The notes beneath the pieces were generated by a model, which saw only the letters and a program-made list of their open reading frames with translations, did no database searches and was not told the origin of the DNA. From assembly GCA_021203665.1 (NCBI GenBank), contig JAJQAT010000131.1:1-18401 (forward strand): 18,401 nucleotides of DNA, read 5' to 3'. Below, piece by piece: positions 5,179 through 13,847 of this stretch. Source of the DNA: Bacillota bacterium (GTDB lineage: Bacteria > Bacillota > Clostridia > UBA1381). The first letter of the stretch is position 1. Every line of letters starts with the position of its first letter. The position numbers were made by a program, and so were the translations under genes.

Positions 5179-7719
5179 ATGGAACAATATACCGTAACCG
5201 GTATGAGCTGCGCCGCCTGCTCCGCAAGAGTTGAAAAGGCTGTCGGCAAGGTGCTAGGCGTAACCGCCTGCTCCGTGAGCCTTTTGACAAATTCTATGGG
5301 CGTGGAGGGAACCGCCTCTCCGCAGGATATAATCTCGGCAGTGACGGCGGCGGGATACGGCGCGGCGCTAAAGGGCGCGGACGCTCAAACATCGACGCAA
5401 AGCGCGGATGAGGAGGCTCTTAAAGACCGCGAAACGCCGCTTTTAAAAAAGCGTCTGATTGCCTCAATCGGATTTCTGCTTATTTTAATGTACTTTTCCA
5501 TGGGTCATATGATGTGGGGCTTTCCCGTTCCGACATGGTTTGAGGGCAATCACGTTGCAATGGGATTGGTTCAGCTGCTTCTGGCAACGATAGTTATGAT
5601 AATCAATCAAAGGTTTTTTATCAGCGGCGCAAAGGGACTGATAAACCGTTCTCCGAATATGGATACGCTTGTCGCGCTTGGCTCCTTCGCGTCCTACGCG
5701 TGGAGCGTTTTCGCGCTGTTTATGATGACGGACGCCGTTGTAAAGGGCAATGATGAGCTTGTTATGACCTATATGGACGAATTCTATTTTGAATCGGCGG
5801 CAATGATACTGACGCTGATTACGGTCGGAAAAATGCTGGAGGCGCGTTCAAAAGGAAAAACAACGGACGCGCTTAAAAGCCTGATGAAGCTTGCTCCGAA
5901 GCAAGCCGTGATTTTGCGTGACGGCGCGGAGGTAACCGTGCCGATTGAGCAGGTTAAAAAAGGTGATATTTTTGTGGTAAGACCGGGAGAAAATATACCG
6001 GTTGACGGCGTAATTATCGAAGGCTCAAGCGCGGTAAACGAATCCGCCCTGACGGGTGAAAGCATACCGAGGGATATGGCGGAGGGCGATACGGTGTCCG
6101 CCGCGACCGTAAATCAATCCGGCTTTATCAAGTGCGAGGCTACGCGCGTAGGCGAGGACACAACGCTTTCGCAAATAATAAAAATGGTCAGCGATGCGGC
6201 GGCGACAAAGGCGCCCATAGCAAAAATCGCCGACCGTGTTTCGGGCGTGTTTGTACCGACTGTAATAATCATCGCGATTATAGCCGTTATCGTGTGGACG
6301 CTTTGCGGCGCGGACTTCGGTTACGCGCTTGCGAGAGGTATTTCCGTGCTTGTTATTTCCTGCCCGTGCGCGTTGGGACTTGCCACTCCCGTGGCGATAA
6401 TGGTCGGAAACGGAATGGGCGCGAAAAACGGTATTCTGTTTAAGACCGCCGTTTCTTTGGAGGAGGCGGGCAAGACGCAAATTGTTGTTTTGGATAAAAC
6501 CGGAACAATCACCGTCGGCGAGCCGCGCGTCACGGATATGATTCCCGCGCACGGTTTCAGCGAGGATGAGCTGCTCGATACGGCTTACGCGTTGGAGGCG
6601 AAAAGCGAACACCCTCTTGCAAAGGCAATACTCTCAACGGCGCTTGAAAAAGGTCTTACCGCCGGCGAGGTTTCGGACTTCCGCGCGCTTGCCGGCAACG
6701 GGCTTTCCGCTGTCAAGAACGGAGAAACGCTTGTAGGCGGCAGCATGAAATTCATCTCCGAAAAGGTTAGCGTGCCGCCGGAAATGAGGGAAAAAGCGGA
6801 GGAGCTTGCGGAAAACGGAAAAACTCCCCTGCTCTTTGCAAAAGGAAACGCCTTGATGGGCATTATCGCCGTTGCGGACACAATCAAAGAGGACAGTCCG
6901 CGCGCCGTGCGTGAGTTGCGGGATATGGGAATACGCTCTGTAATGCTCACCGGCGATAATGAAAGAACCGCGCGCGCCATCGGCTCTCAGGCGGGAGTGG
7001 ATAAGGTCATCGCGGGCGTGCTGCCGGACGGCAAGGAGGCTGTCATACGCGAGCTTAAAAAGTACGGAAAGGTCGCTATGGTCGGCGACGGCATAAACGA
7101 TGCTCCCGCTCTTACCCGCGCGGACGTCGGTATAGCGATAGGCGCCGGAGCGGACGTTGCGATAGACGCGGCGGACGTGGTTCTGATGAAAAGCAGACTT
7201 TCGGACGTCAGCGCGGCGATTCGGCTCAGCCGCGCAACGCTTAGGAATATTCATGAAAATTTGTTCTGGGCGTTCTTCTATAACTGTATAGGTATTCCGC
7301 TTGCCGCCGGCGTGTTTATCCCGCTGTTTGGCTGGAAGCTCAATCCGATGTTCGGCGCGGCGGCTATGAGCCTTTCCTCATTCTGCGTTGTTTCAAACGC
7401 ACTGCGGCTGAACCTGTTTAAGATTAAGGACGCAAAGCGCGATAAGCATATAAAGAACGAGGTTACTCTGCCGAATCTCGACGCGAAAGAAAGCGCGAAT
7501 ACGTCCGCCGACTTGGAGGTCGTTATCGAGGGAATGATGTGCGGTCACTGCGAAAACGCGGTTAAAAAGGCTCTCGAATCACTCCCCGAAGTGAGCAGCG
7601 TACAGGCAAACCACGAAAAAGGCATAGCGACTGTTTCGCTGATTGGCGACGTGAGCGACGGCAAAATTAAAAAAGCTGTTAAAAACGCCGGATATAAGGT
7701 CATATCCATTCGGCGGTAA
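5179..7719 (+). CDS. copA: Cu(I)-exporting P1B-type ATPase CopA with N- and C-terminal metal-binding domains
   Basis: This 846-residue membrane pump exports cytosolic Cu(I) using ATP. Order: HMA domain 1-65 with GMSCAAC (Cys11, Cys14); membrane helices; actuator loop TGES (292-295); SCPCALG in the sixth helix (Cys395, Cys397); phosphorylation site DKTGT (Asp439); SEHP (His478, Pro479); GDGIND (636-641); and the copper-path residues YN (701-702) and MSLSS (730-734) in the last helices. The P1B-1 signature set is complete. Unusually, a second HMA domain (about 778-846) with GMMCGHC (Cys788, Cys791) is fused at the C-terminus and resembles the separate CopZ encoded next. The start has AAGGAGG upstream. 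The gene lies 12 bases after csoR and 29 before copZ, in one operon. The silver pump reading cannot be excluded from sequence alone. Confidence 0.97.
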   Translation: MEQYTVTGMSCAACSARVEKAVGKVLGVTACSVSLLTNSMGVEGTASPQDIISAVTAAGYGAALKGADAQTSTQSADEEALKDRETPLLKKRLIASIGFLLILMYFSMGHMMWGFPVPTWFEGNHVAMGLVQLLLATIVMIINQRFFISGAKGLINRSPNMDTLVALGSFASYAWSVFALFMMTDAVVKGNDELVMTYMDEFYFESAAMILTLITVGKMLEARSKGKTTDALKSLMKLAPKQAVILRDGAEVTVPIEQVKKGDIFVVRPGENIPVDGVIIEGSSAVNESALTGESIPRDMAEGDTVSAATVNQSGFIKCEATRVGEDTTLSQIIKMVSDAAATKAPIAKIADRVSGVFVPTVIIIAIIAVIVWTLCGADFGYALARGISVLVISCPCALGLATPVAIMVGNGMGAKNGILFKTAVSLEEAGKTQIVVLDKTGTITVGEPRVTDMIPAHGFSEDELLDTAYALEAKSEHPLAKAILSTALEKGLTAGEVSDFRALAGNGLSAVKNGETLVGGSMKFISEKVSVPPEMREKAEELAENGKTPLLFAKGNALMGIIAVADTIKEDSPRAVRELRDMGIRSVMLTGDNERTARAIGSQAGVDKVIAGVLPDGKEAVIRELKKYGKVAMVGDGINDAPALTRADVGIAIGAGADVAIDAADVVLMKSRLSDVSAAIRLSRATLRNIHENLFWAFFYNCIGIPLAAGVFIPLFGWKLNPMFGAAAMSLSSFCVVSNALRLNLFKIKDAKRDKHIKNEVTLPNLDAKESANTSADLEVVIEGMMCGHCENAVKKALESLPEVSSVQANHEKGIATVSLIGDVSDGKIKKAVKNAGYKVISIRR

Positions 7720-7748
7720 AATAAATAATTAAAACGGAGGTTATAAAA

Positions 7749-8009
7749 ATGAACAAGGTTACTTTAAAAATTGAGGGTATGATGTGCGGTCACTGCGAGG
7801 CGCACGTTTGCGACGCGATACGCAATGTCTGCGGCGGTAAGGCGAAGGTTTCCGCGTCGCATACCGACGGCACAGCCGAGATTATCGCGGACGGCTCGCT
7901 CGACGTCGCGAGGATAAAATCCGCCGTTACCGAAACGGGATATAAGGTGCTGGATATACAATCCGAGCCTTATGAAAAGAAAAAGGGCTTTTCTCTGTTC
8001 CGCAAATAA
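7749..8009 (+). CDS. copZ: CopZ-like copper chaperone
   Basis: This 86-residue single HMA domain carries Cu(I) in the cytosol, delivering it to CopA and exchanging it with CsoR. The Cu site is GMMCGHC (Cys13, Cys16) after the first strand VTLKIE. The closing strand is GYKVLDI, and a basic tail, KKKGFSLFRK, extends past the usual ~68 residues. Further cysteines at 21 and 28 are not canonical ligands. ACGGAGG precedes the ATG. The domain is close to the C-terminal HMA of CopA: 20 consecutive bases around the metal site are identical (7534-7553 and 7779-7798). It is the last gene of the operon; no clear hairpin terminator follows before the next promoter at 8049. Confidence 0.94.
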   Translation: MNKVTLKIEGMMCGHCEAHVCDAIRNVCGGKAKVSASHTDGTAEIIADGSLDVARIKSAVTETGYKVLDIQSEPYEKKKGFSLFRK

Positions 8010-8048
8010 GTTCTTTGTCACCGTTGGTGTCAAATCGTCCCGAGGGTC

Positions 8049-8077
8049 TTGAAAAAAGCTCCCGCATAATGTACAAT
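8049..8077 (+). promoter_or_regulatory. promoter of the XRE-like gene at 8098
   Basis: TTGAAA (8049-8054), a 17-base spacer and TACAAT (8072-8077) lie 20 bases upstream of the ATG, with GGAGGCGGG as the ribosome binding site. Confidence 0.6.
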
Positions 8078-8097
8078 AAAAGCAGGAGGCGGGAAAA

Positions 8098-8529
8098 ATG
8101 ACTAAAAGCACGGACGATTTAATGAAAATTTTGAAAAACACATCTGACATAGACAGCTACATCGAGGAAAATACCGAGGATATGACGGACGGAAATTTCA
8201 GCCAATATATAGCGAATTTGCTGGTCGAAACGGATCTCACCATAGCAAAGGTGGCGCGGAGAGGTCAGTTTTCGGACTCATATCTCTATAAAATAAATGA
8301 GGACAGAAAAACAAATATCAGCCGCGACAAGGTAATTCAGATTTGCTTCGGGTTCGGCTTGGACGCGGAGGGCAGCCGCAAGCTTTTGCGTGCGGCGCGC
8401 GTGGGCGAGCTGTACCCGCGAATCCGCCGCGACAGTATCATTCTTTTCTGCCTTGAAAAGCATATCGATGTAATCGAGTGTGACAAAAAGCTCGAGGCGG
8501 TCGGCGAAAAGAAATTGCTCAGAGAATAA
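8098..8529 (+). CDS. XRE-like helix-turn-helix regulator
   Basis: This 143-residue cytosolic protein has a Cro/C1-like HTH in the middle. Residues about 37-102 contain FSQYIANLLVETDLTIAKVA, then a turn and SDSYLYKINEDRK, then ISRDKVIQICFGFGLDAEGSRKLLRAA. The stretch LYPRIRRDSIILFCLEK after it is characteristic of a Firmicutes group of small XRE-like proteins whose targets are mostly unknown. The N-terminal helix DDLMKILKNTSDIDSYIEEN is also typical of that group. It has its own promoter and terminator and lies between the copper operon and the CRISPR module, so it is probably independent of both; a role in controlling cas expression is only a positional guess. Confidence 0.82.
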   Translation: MTKSTDDLMKILKNTSDIDSYIEENTEDMTDGNFSQYIANLLVETDLTIAKVARRGQFSDSYLYKINEDRKTNISRDKVIQICFGFGLDAEGSRKLLRAARVGELYPRIRRDSIILFCLEKHIDVIECDKKLEAVGEKKLLRE

Positions 8530-8539
8530 AAGCTTACCT

Positions 8540-8578
8540 GGTCTGTTCGGGATAATTTCCCCCCGAACAGACCTTTTT
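8540..8578 (+). terminator. terminator before the CRISPR module, GGTCTGTTCGGG family
   Basis: A 12-bp perfect stem, GGTCTGTTCGGG (8540-8551) with CCCGAACAGACC (8562-8573), has a ten-base loop and is followed by TTTTT. It ends the XRE-like gene. The same arms and loop length occur at 18260-18293, after csm6. Confidence 0.9.
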
Positions 8579-8621
8579 ATTTCCGCCGAATTTCACCCGC
8601 GGACAACTGGGAATTACCGCC

Positions 8622-8650
8622 TTGTATAATTCGACCTGTTATGATATAAT
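8622..8650 (+). promoter_or_regulatory. promoter of the cas6-csm operon
   Basis: TTGTAT (8622-8627), a 17-base spacer and a perfect TATAAT (8645-8650) lie 35 bases upstream of the cas6 TTG. It is the only clear promoter seen between the terminator at 8540 and csm5. A second TATAAT at 8625-8630 lacks a good -35 hexamer. Confidence 0.6.
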
Positions 8651-8685
8651 ATCAGCATAAAACAAGCAGAAAGAGGGAGATATAT

Positions 8686-9426
8686 TTGCTTTCACGATTT
8701 GAGATACTGCTTTCCGACAAGGAACGCGAAATAAACCGTAATATGGCATCTTTGTTCCACGGCGCACTTATGGAGCTGTTGCCGCCGGAATACGCGGATA
8801 AGCTGCACGAAAACGGATTGAAGCCATTTTCACAATATATAGTGCCGTGCGGCGAGGGCGCAAGGTGGTATATAAATTGCCTCAATGACGAATGTGCCGA
8901 GCATATAAACACCGCGCTTATGCGGGGAACGGAAAGTATACATATAAAAAATAAAGATATAACATCGGAAATAATCTCCCGCAATCTGAGTACCATGAGC
9001 TATAAAAGCTTTATTGACAAAACATATTTTTCACCGCCTCCGCGCTCAATTACCGTATTTTTCAATACGCCGACGGCGTTTAAGGAAAACGGCAGATATG
9101 TGATTTTCCCGAATATGGGCGCGATATACAAAAACCTGATAAGAAAATTTGACGCGTTTTCAACCGAGTACAGCATATATGACGAGGAAACTCTTGAAAG
9201 CCTGACAGAAATGTCAAACATATTCTCATACAAGCTGCAAAGCACGGCACATCATATGGAATCGGTAAAAATACCGTCCTTTACAGGCAGAATTTCGGTC
9301 GGAACCGGCGGACGCGGTCAGCTCGCGTCACTGGCATGCTTACTCTTAAGCTACGGCGAATACGCGGGAATAGGAATAAAAACCGCTCTCGGTATGGGCG
9401 CGGTACAGGCAAAAAGGGGTGAATAA
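8686..9426 (+). CDS. cas6: Cas6 CRISPR RNA endoribonuclease
   Basis: This 246-residue protein cleaves the long array transcript inside each repeat to give crRNA with an eight-base 5' handle. The start is TTG 8686, with AGAGGGAGA just upstream; it begins in the first strand of the ferredoxin-like fold (RFEILL), and the first internal ATG would delete it. A likely catalytic His25 lies in LFHGALME. The second half carries FTGRISVG (199-206) and the glycine-rich Cas6 signature YAGIGIKTALGMGAV (226-240). It is first in the module, two bases before cas10. The array repeats carry a CCCC/GGGG stem whose base is eight bases from the repeat end, matching Cas6 processing. Confidence 0.95.
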   Translation: MLSRFEILLSDKEREINRNMASLFHGALMELLPPEYADKLHENGLKPFSQYIVPCGEGARWYINCLNDECAEHINTALMRGTESIHIKNKDITSEIISRNLSTMSYKSFIDKTYFSPPPRSITVFFNTPTAFKENGRYVIFPNMGAIYKNLIRKFDAFSTEYSIYDEETLESLTEMSNIFSYKLQSTAHHMESVKIPSFTGRISVGTGGRGQLASLACLLLSYGEYAGIGIKTALGMGAVQAKRGE

Positions 9427-9428
9427 TT

Positions 9429-11705
9429 TTGAATAAAGATAAAATGCAGATTATTTTGGGCGGACTTCTTCATGATATAGGCAAGCCGGCATACAGGCGG
9501 CGCGGCGAAAGAACAAACCACAGCAACGCGGGTTACGAATTTCTGAAAAACGAGGCGGGTCTTGAGGATGATACCGTTTTGGAGCAGGTAAAATTTCACC
9601 ATAAATCCGAAATAGAGAAAGCCCCGCCCAAAAACGATTCATTTTCGTACATAACATATGTTGCGGACAACATAGCCTCCGGCGCGGACAGGCGTAAAAC
9701 CGAAACAGGCGGCGGCTTCGCGGCGGACGCGCAGCTTGAATCGGTGTTTAACATTTTAAACGGAAATCACGACAAGCTGAAATACAAGCCGCAAACGATG
9801 GAAAACGGAATAAACTATCCCTCAACCGATGAGATGAAATTTTTACCGGAGCAGTACAGCAAAATATGCTCAAACATACAAGATAGCCTTAAAGGAATTC
9901 AATACAACGGAGAATATATAAACTCGCTTTTGGAGATTATGGAGGCGAATTGCTCATTTGTGCCGTCCTCCACGAATTTGGGCGAAATCGCGGATATATC
10001 ACTTTACGACCATTGCAAAATAACGGCGGCTGTGGGATCGTGCATATATGATTGGCTCACGGAAAACGATATTGCCGATTACAAGAATGAACTATATAGG
10101 CATTCCAAAGAGTTCTACGGAAAGAAAGCGTTTTTAATGTACTCTTTCGATATGTCCGGCATACAGAGCTTTATATACACTGTCAGCTCAAAGGGCACGC
10201 TGAAAATGCTTCGGGCACGGTCGTTTTATCTTGAGCTGCTTTGCGAGCATTTTATCGACACTGTTCTAAAAGAAACAGCTTTGTCCCGCGCCAATCTTAT
10301 ATATTCCGGCGGCGGACACGGATATATTTTGCTTCCGAACACCATGGCAGCAAAGGACGCAGTAAATCGGCTGCATAAGGAAATGAACGAGTGGTGCATA
10401 AAAACCTTTAAAACCGCGCTTTATATGGCAGCGGCATATGTCGAGTGCGGCGCGAATGACCTTATGAACACGAACGGCGGAGATTATTCCGCGATATTCA
10501 TAGAGCTGTCGCGGAGGCTTTCCGCGGAAAAGCTGAACAGATACAGCGCGGAGGATATAATAAAAATGAATACCGCGCCGAGCGGCGGCGAGCGCGAATG
10601 CAGAATATGCCGCCGTTCGGATATGGAAACGGAAAACGGCGTATGCGGAATATGTGCGAAGCTTATGGATATGTCGGACGACATTATTGATAAAAGCTTT
10701 TTCGCTATTATAGCGGGCGATGGCGGGCTTCCGCTGCCGTTCGGGCAAAGCGTTATCGGCACGGATGCCGACACGCTCACGGATACGCTGATGAAAAGCG
10801 AAAATTATGTGCGGTGCTATTGCAAAAATGAGATGTATACCGGCAAACAAATTGCAACCAAAATATGGGTCGGCAATTATCACACCGATAAGGAATTTAC
10901 CAAGCTTGCGGAAAAATCAACGGGTATAGAACGAATAGGCGTAATACGCATGGACGTGGACAACCTCGGCAAGGCGTTCGTTTCGGGATTTGATAAGGAG
11001 CATGTTTCCCTTTCGCGGACGGCGGTGTTTTCAAGGAAGCTGTCAATATTCTTTAAAAAGCACATAAACGAGCTGTTCGACAAAGAGAAATATAAAGCGC
11101 TGATTGTATATTCCGGCGGCGACGATGTGTTTCTTGTAAGCGCGTGGAGCGACGCGGTAAACGCGGCACTGACGCTTAGAAACGCGTTTATAAAATTCAC
11201 CGGCGGCACTCTTACAATATCGGCGGGAATAGGGATATATTCGCCGAAATATCCGATAGAGGCGATGGCGCGGGAGAGCGGCGAGCTTGAAACCGCCTCC
11301 AAAGAGGGCGGCAGGAATAAAATAACGCTGTTCAGCTCTGAGGGCAATGACAACGAGCGGTACACATTCGGCTGGGAGGAGCTTGAAAACGATGTAATGG
11401 GCGAAAAGCTGCAATACCTGAGGACATATTTTGATAATCAAAGCGAGCACGGCAAAAATTTACTGTACAATCTATTAAATTATCTGCGAAACATTGATGA
11501 CAAGATTAACATAGCGCGCTATGCGTACCTGCTCGCGAGAACGGAGCCGGACAAGGATGCCTCGGAGGATACAAAGGCGCGGTACAGGGAATTTTCAAAG
11601 AAAATGTACGGCTGGGCGGTTGATAAAACCGAGCGGCAGCAGCTGATAATCGCAATATATTTATATGTATACGAAGCCCGCGAGGGTAATGATGATAAGG
11701 AGTGA
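9429..11705 (+). CDS. cas10: Cas10 (Csm1), type III-A effector large subunit
   Basis: This 758-residue signature subunit of the Csm complex detects target RNA pairing and then cuts single-stranded DNA and makes cyclic oligoadenylate from ATP. Order: HD nuclease domain (about 1-100, LLHDIGKP with His15-Asp16, later FHHKSE); first Palm domain (YSFDMSGIQSFIYTV, 238-252); zinc ribbon with Cys391, Cys394, Cys406 and Cys409; second Palm domain with IRMDVDNLGKAF (506-517) and GGDD (563-566); helical C-terminus. Both the DNase and cyclase motifs are intact. The start is TTG 9429, with AGGGGTG seven bases upstream; ATG 9444 has no comparable site. It is two bases after cas6 and seven before csm2, in one operon. 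Confidence 0.98.
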   Translation: MNKDKMQIILGGLLHDIGKPAYRRRGERTNHSNAGYEFLKNEAGLEDDTVLEQVKFHHKSEIEKAPPKNDSFSYITYVADNIASGADRRKTETGGGFAADAQLESVFNILNGNHDKLKYKPQTMENGINYPSTDEMKFLPEQYSKICSNIQDSLKGIQYNGEYINSLLEIMEANCSFVPSSTNLGEIADISLYDHCKITAAVGSCIYDWLTENDIADYKNELYRHSKEFYGKKAFLMYSFDMSGIQSFIYTVSSKGTLKMLRARSFYLELLCEHFIDTVLKETALSRANLIYSGGGHGYILLPNTMAAKDAVNRLHKEMNEWCIKTFKTALYMAAAYVECGANDLMNTNGGDYSAIFIELSRRLSAEKLNRYSAEDIIKMNTAPSGGERECRICRRSDMETENGVCGICAKLMDMSDDIIDKSFFAIIAGDGGLPLPFGQSVIGTDADTLTDTLMKSENYVRCYCKNEMYTGKQIATKIWVGNYHTDKEFTKLAEKSTGIERIGVIRMDVDNLGKAFVSGFDKEHVSLSRTAVFSRKLSIFFKKHINELFDKEKYKALIVYSGGDDVFLVSAWSDAVNAALTLRNAFIKFTGGTLTISAGIGIYSPKYPIEAMARESGELETASKEGGRNKITLFSSEGNDNERYTFGWEELENDVMGEKLQYLRTYFDNQSEHGKNLLYNLLNYLRNIDDKINIARYAYLLARTEPDKDASEDTKARYREFSKKMYGWAVDKTERQQLIIAIYLYVYEAREGNDDKE

Positions 11706-11712
11706 GGATAAT

Positions 11713-12201
11713 ATGTATTACAAAGATAATGATTTCGATGGAAATTCAAAAAGAGGCGGCGGAAATTACTCAAATAACGGTTACGCCGACAAAGAAATAA
11801 AGCCCGTTACGAAATTTTTGGATGAAGATTATGTGGATCAAGCGGAAAAGGTCATTTTGAAATTGAAAAACAATTACAAAACAATGGTGACAACGACAAA
11901 AATCCGAGGGTTGCTTTCGGGTATGTCCGATATATATAATGATGTTGTACGGCTTGCGGATAATAACCTGCCGCCTAAAATCAACAGTAAAATACAATAT
12001 TTGAGAGTACAGTTTGCGTATGAGTACGGACGCAGTCTCGGCGACAATAAGGACAAATCGGTTAAAAACTTTATAGAAGCATCGCATCTTATGGACTATT
12101 TGCAAATGGCGGACGGAAGCCGAGACAGATTTATACAGGTGGAAAGATATATGGAAGCATTGGTCGCGTATAACAGATACTACGGCGGCAGGGACGAATA
12201 A
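11713..12201 (+). CDS. csm2: Csm2, small subunit of the type III-A complex
   Basis: This 162-residue, mostly helical small subunit lines the crRNA-target duplex in the Csm complex. Family marks are TTTKIRGLLSGMSDIYNDV and KIQYLRVQFAYEYGR. The first ~30 residues are a Gly/Asn/Asp-rich, probably disordered tail (NSKRGGGNYSNNGY), making it somewhat longer than many Csm2 proteins. The start is ATG 11713, with AGGAGTGAGGA directly upstream; an ATG at 11665 lies inside the cas10 end and lacks such a site. It sits between cas10 and csm3 as in known type III-A operons. Confidence 0.95.
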   Translation: MYYKDNDFDGNSKRGGGNYSNNGYADKEIKPVTKFLDEDYVDQAEKVILKLKNNYKTMVTTTKIRGLLSGMSDIYNDVVRLADNNLPPKINSKIQYLRVQFAYEYGRSLGDNKDKSVKNFIEASHLMDYLQMADGSRDRFIQVERYMEALVAYNRYYGGRDE

Positions 12202-12221
12202 GGTTTGGGGAGGAATAAAAA

Positions 12222-12893
12222 ATGATAAGTAAAATAGAAATAACGGCGGTATTGGAAACCGTTACGGGAATGCACATAGGAGGAACAAATGAATTTGCCG
12301 CGATAGGCGCGATAGACTCGCCGGTTGTCCGCGACGCGGTAAGCCGAATGCCGATGATACCGGGGTCAACACTTAAAGGAAAAATGAGAACGCTTTTATC
12401 GCGCCGGTACAGCGACAAGTATATGCCGGTGGATGTGAAAAACGATCCGGATATAGTAAAACGTCTTTTCGGCGACAGCAATTCAAAGGAATACCGAAAC
12501 GCGCGTCTGCAATTTTGCGACAGCGTGATGTTTAATCTTGAGGAAATCAAAGGCAAGGGAGCGGCGCGCGCGACGGAGGTTAAGTTTGAAAATACCATAA
12601 ACCGCCTTACGGCAGTGGCTAATCCGCGCCAGATTGAGCGCGTTATTCCCGGGTGCAAGTTTAAGATTTCGATTATGTACAACGTATATGACGAGGGACA
12701 GATTAAGGAGGATTTTGAAGCTATCCGCGAAGGCTTGAGGCTGATTGAATACGATTACATAGGCGGAAGCGGCACACGCGGCTACGGCAGGGTGAAATTC
12801 AGTGATATAAATGCGGAAGCGGTATTGGGCGATATAAGCGAGGAAAACATACAGCTCTGCCGCGGTATATTGGGGGACGAAAATGAGGTATAA
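12222..12893 (+). CDS. csm3: Csm3, backbone RAMP subunit and target-RNA nuclease
   Basis: This 223-residue Cas7-like RAMP protein forms the helical backbone of the Csm complex on the crRNA and cuts target RNA at six-base intervals. The catalytic aspartate is present as Asp32 in AAIGAIDSPVVRD, equivalent to Asp33 of the Streptococcus thermophilus protein. Other family marks are MIPGSTLKGKMR (45-56) and the glycine-rich GGSGTRGYGRV (181-191). GGGGAGGA precedes the ATG. It overlaps csm4 by 11 bases, implying translational coupling. Confidence 0.98.
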   Translation: MISKIEITAVLETVTGMHIGGTNEFAAIGAIDSPVVRDAVSRMPMIPGSTLKGKMRTLLSRRYSDKYMPVDVKNDPDIVKRLFGDSNSKEYRNARLQFCDSVMFNLEEIKGKGAARATEVKFENTINRLTAVANPRQIERVIPGCKFKISIMYNVYDEGQIKEDFEAIREGLRLIEYDYIGGSGTRGYGRVKFSDINAEAVLGDISEENIQLCRGILGDENEV

Positions 12894-13809
12894 GGTATAT
12901 AAGCTTACATTCACAAGCGGCATTCATATAGGAAACGGCACACTTCCCTCCTCCGCCGCCGCGATACACGCCGACACACTGTTTTCGGCGATGTGCATAG
13001 AGGCGTTAAATATCGGCGGTGAGGAGCTGCTTGACGAGCTGGTTTCGAACGCGAAAGAGAACCGTCTGCGCATCTCCGACGCGCTGCCCTATATCGCCGA
13101 CACTCTCTATCTTCCCAAGCCGATGTGCCGCGCGGAAAAAAGCGCGGAGGATCCCGCTCTGAAAAAGGAATTTAAGAAAATGACATATATCCCGAGCGGG
13201 AAAATGCGCGAATATCTTGCCGGCGAGCTCGACCCGATTGCGGTGAACAGAGAGCTTGCGCTTCTGGGAAAGGGTTCTCTTTATCAAAAGGTGTCGATAA
13301 AAGAGGACGCGGACAATGAGCTTTACACCATCGGAGTATACGAGTTCAATAAAGACTGCGGACTATATGTTATAATCGGCTTTGAGGATGAGGAGACGGA
13401 TTGGCTCATCGGTGATATATTCGATGCTCTGCAATACTCCGGCTTGGGCGGAAAGAGGACGTCCGGCTTCGGCAGATTTTCCGCGGGTGTACGCGCTTTG
13501 GACAGCGATTTGGAGCGTGCGCTTACCTGCTCCGGAGACAGATATATGTCCCTATCGGTATCGATGGCGAAAACCGACGAGCTTGAATCGCTGCTCGAAA
13601 AACAGGAAACCGCCTACACGCTTATAAAACGCGGCGGCTTTGTACAGTCGGCATCGTATTCGGACAAGCCGCTTAAAAAGCGCGATTTATATATGTTCGC
13701 GCCGGGCGCGGTGTTCGGCTCCGCCTTTGACGGCGATGTTTTCGATGTTGCCAAGGACGGCGCGCACGCGGTGTACAGATATGCCAAGCCGATGCTTATG
13801 AGCATATAG
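12883..13809 (+). CDS. csm4: Csm4, 5'-handle-binding RAMP subunit
   Basis: This 308-residue Cas5-like RAMP protein caps the crRNA 5' handle and contacts Cas10 in the Csm complex. N-terminal strand YKVYKLTFTSGIHIG leads into HADTLFSAMCIEA (29-41), typical of Csm4, and the glycine-rich loop GLGGKRTSGFGRF (187-199) follows. The C-terminal part with KRGGFVQS and KRDLYMFAPGAVF also fits the family. The ATG overlaps the end of csm3 and has GGGGG upstream. No catalytic role is expected. It is followed by 38 bases before csm5. Confidence 0.96.
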   Translation: MRYKVYKLTFTSGIHIGNGTLPSSAAAIHADTLFSAMCIEALNIGGEELLDELVSNAKENRLRISDALPYIADTLYLPKPMCRAEKSAEDPALKKEFKKMTYIPSGKMREYLAGELDPIAVNRELALLGKGSLYQKVSIKEDADNELYTIGVYEFNKDCGLYVIIGFEDEETDWLIGDIFDALQYSGLGGKRTSGFGRFSAGVRALDSDLERALTCSGDRYMSLSVSMAKTDELESLLEKQETAYTLIKRGGFVQSASYSDKPLKKRDLYMFAPGAVFGSAFDGDVFDVAKDGAHAVYRYAKPMLMSI

Positions 13810-13847
13810 CAAAGGAGAGACTAAAAATATTATGAAAGGGACACCAA

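Noticed and set aside
8540..8578. Possible attachment site of an integrative element
   Set aside because: The two copies are hairpins with T-rich tails at gene ends; no integrase, recombinase or tRNA is present, so att sites are not supported.
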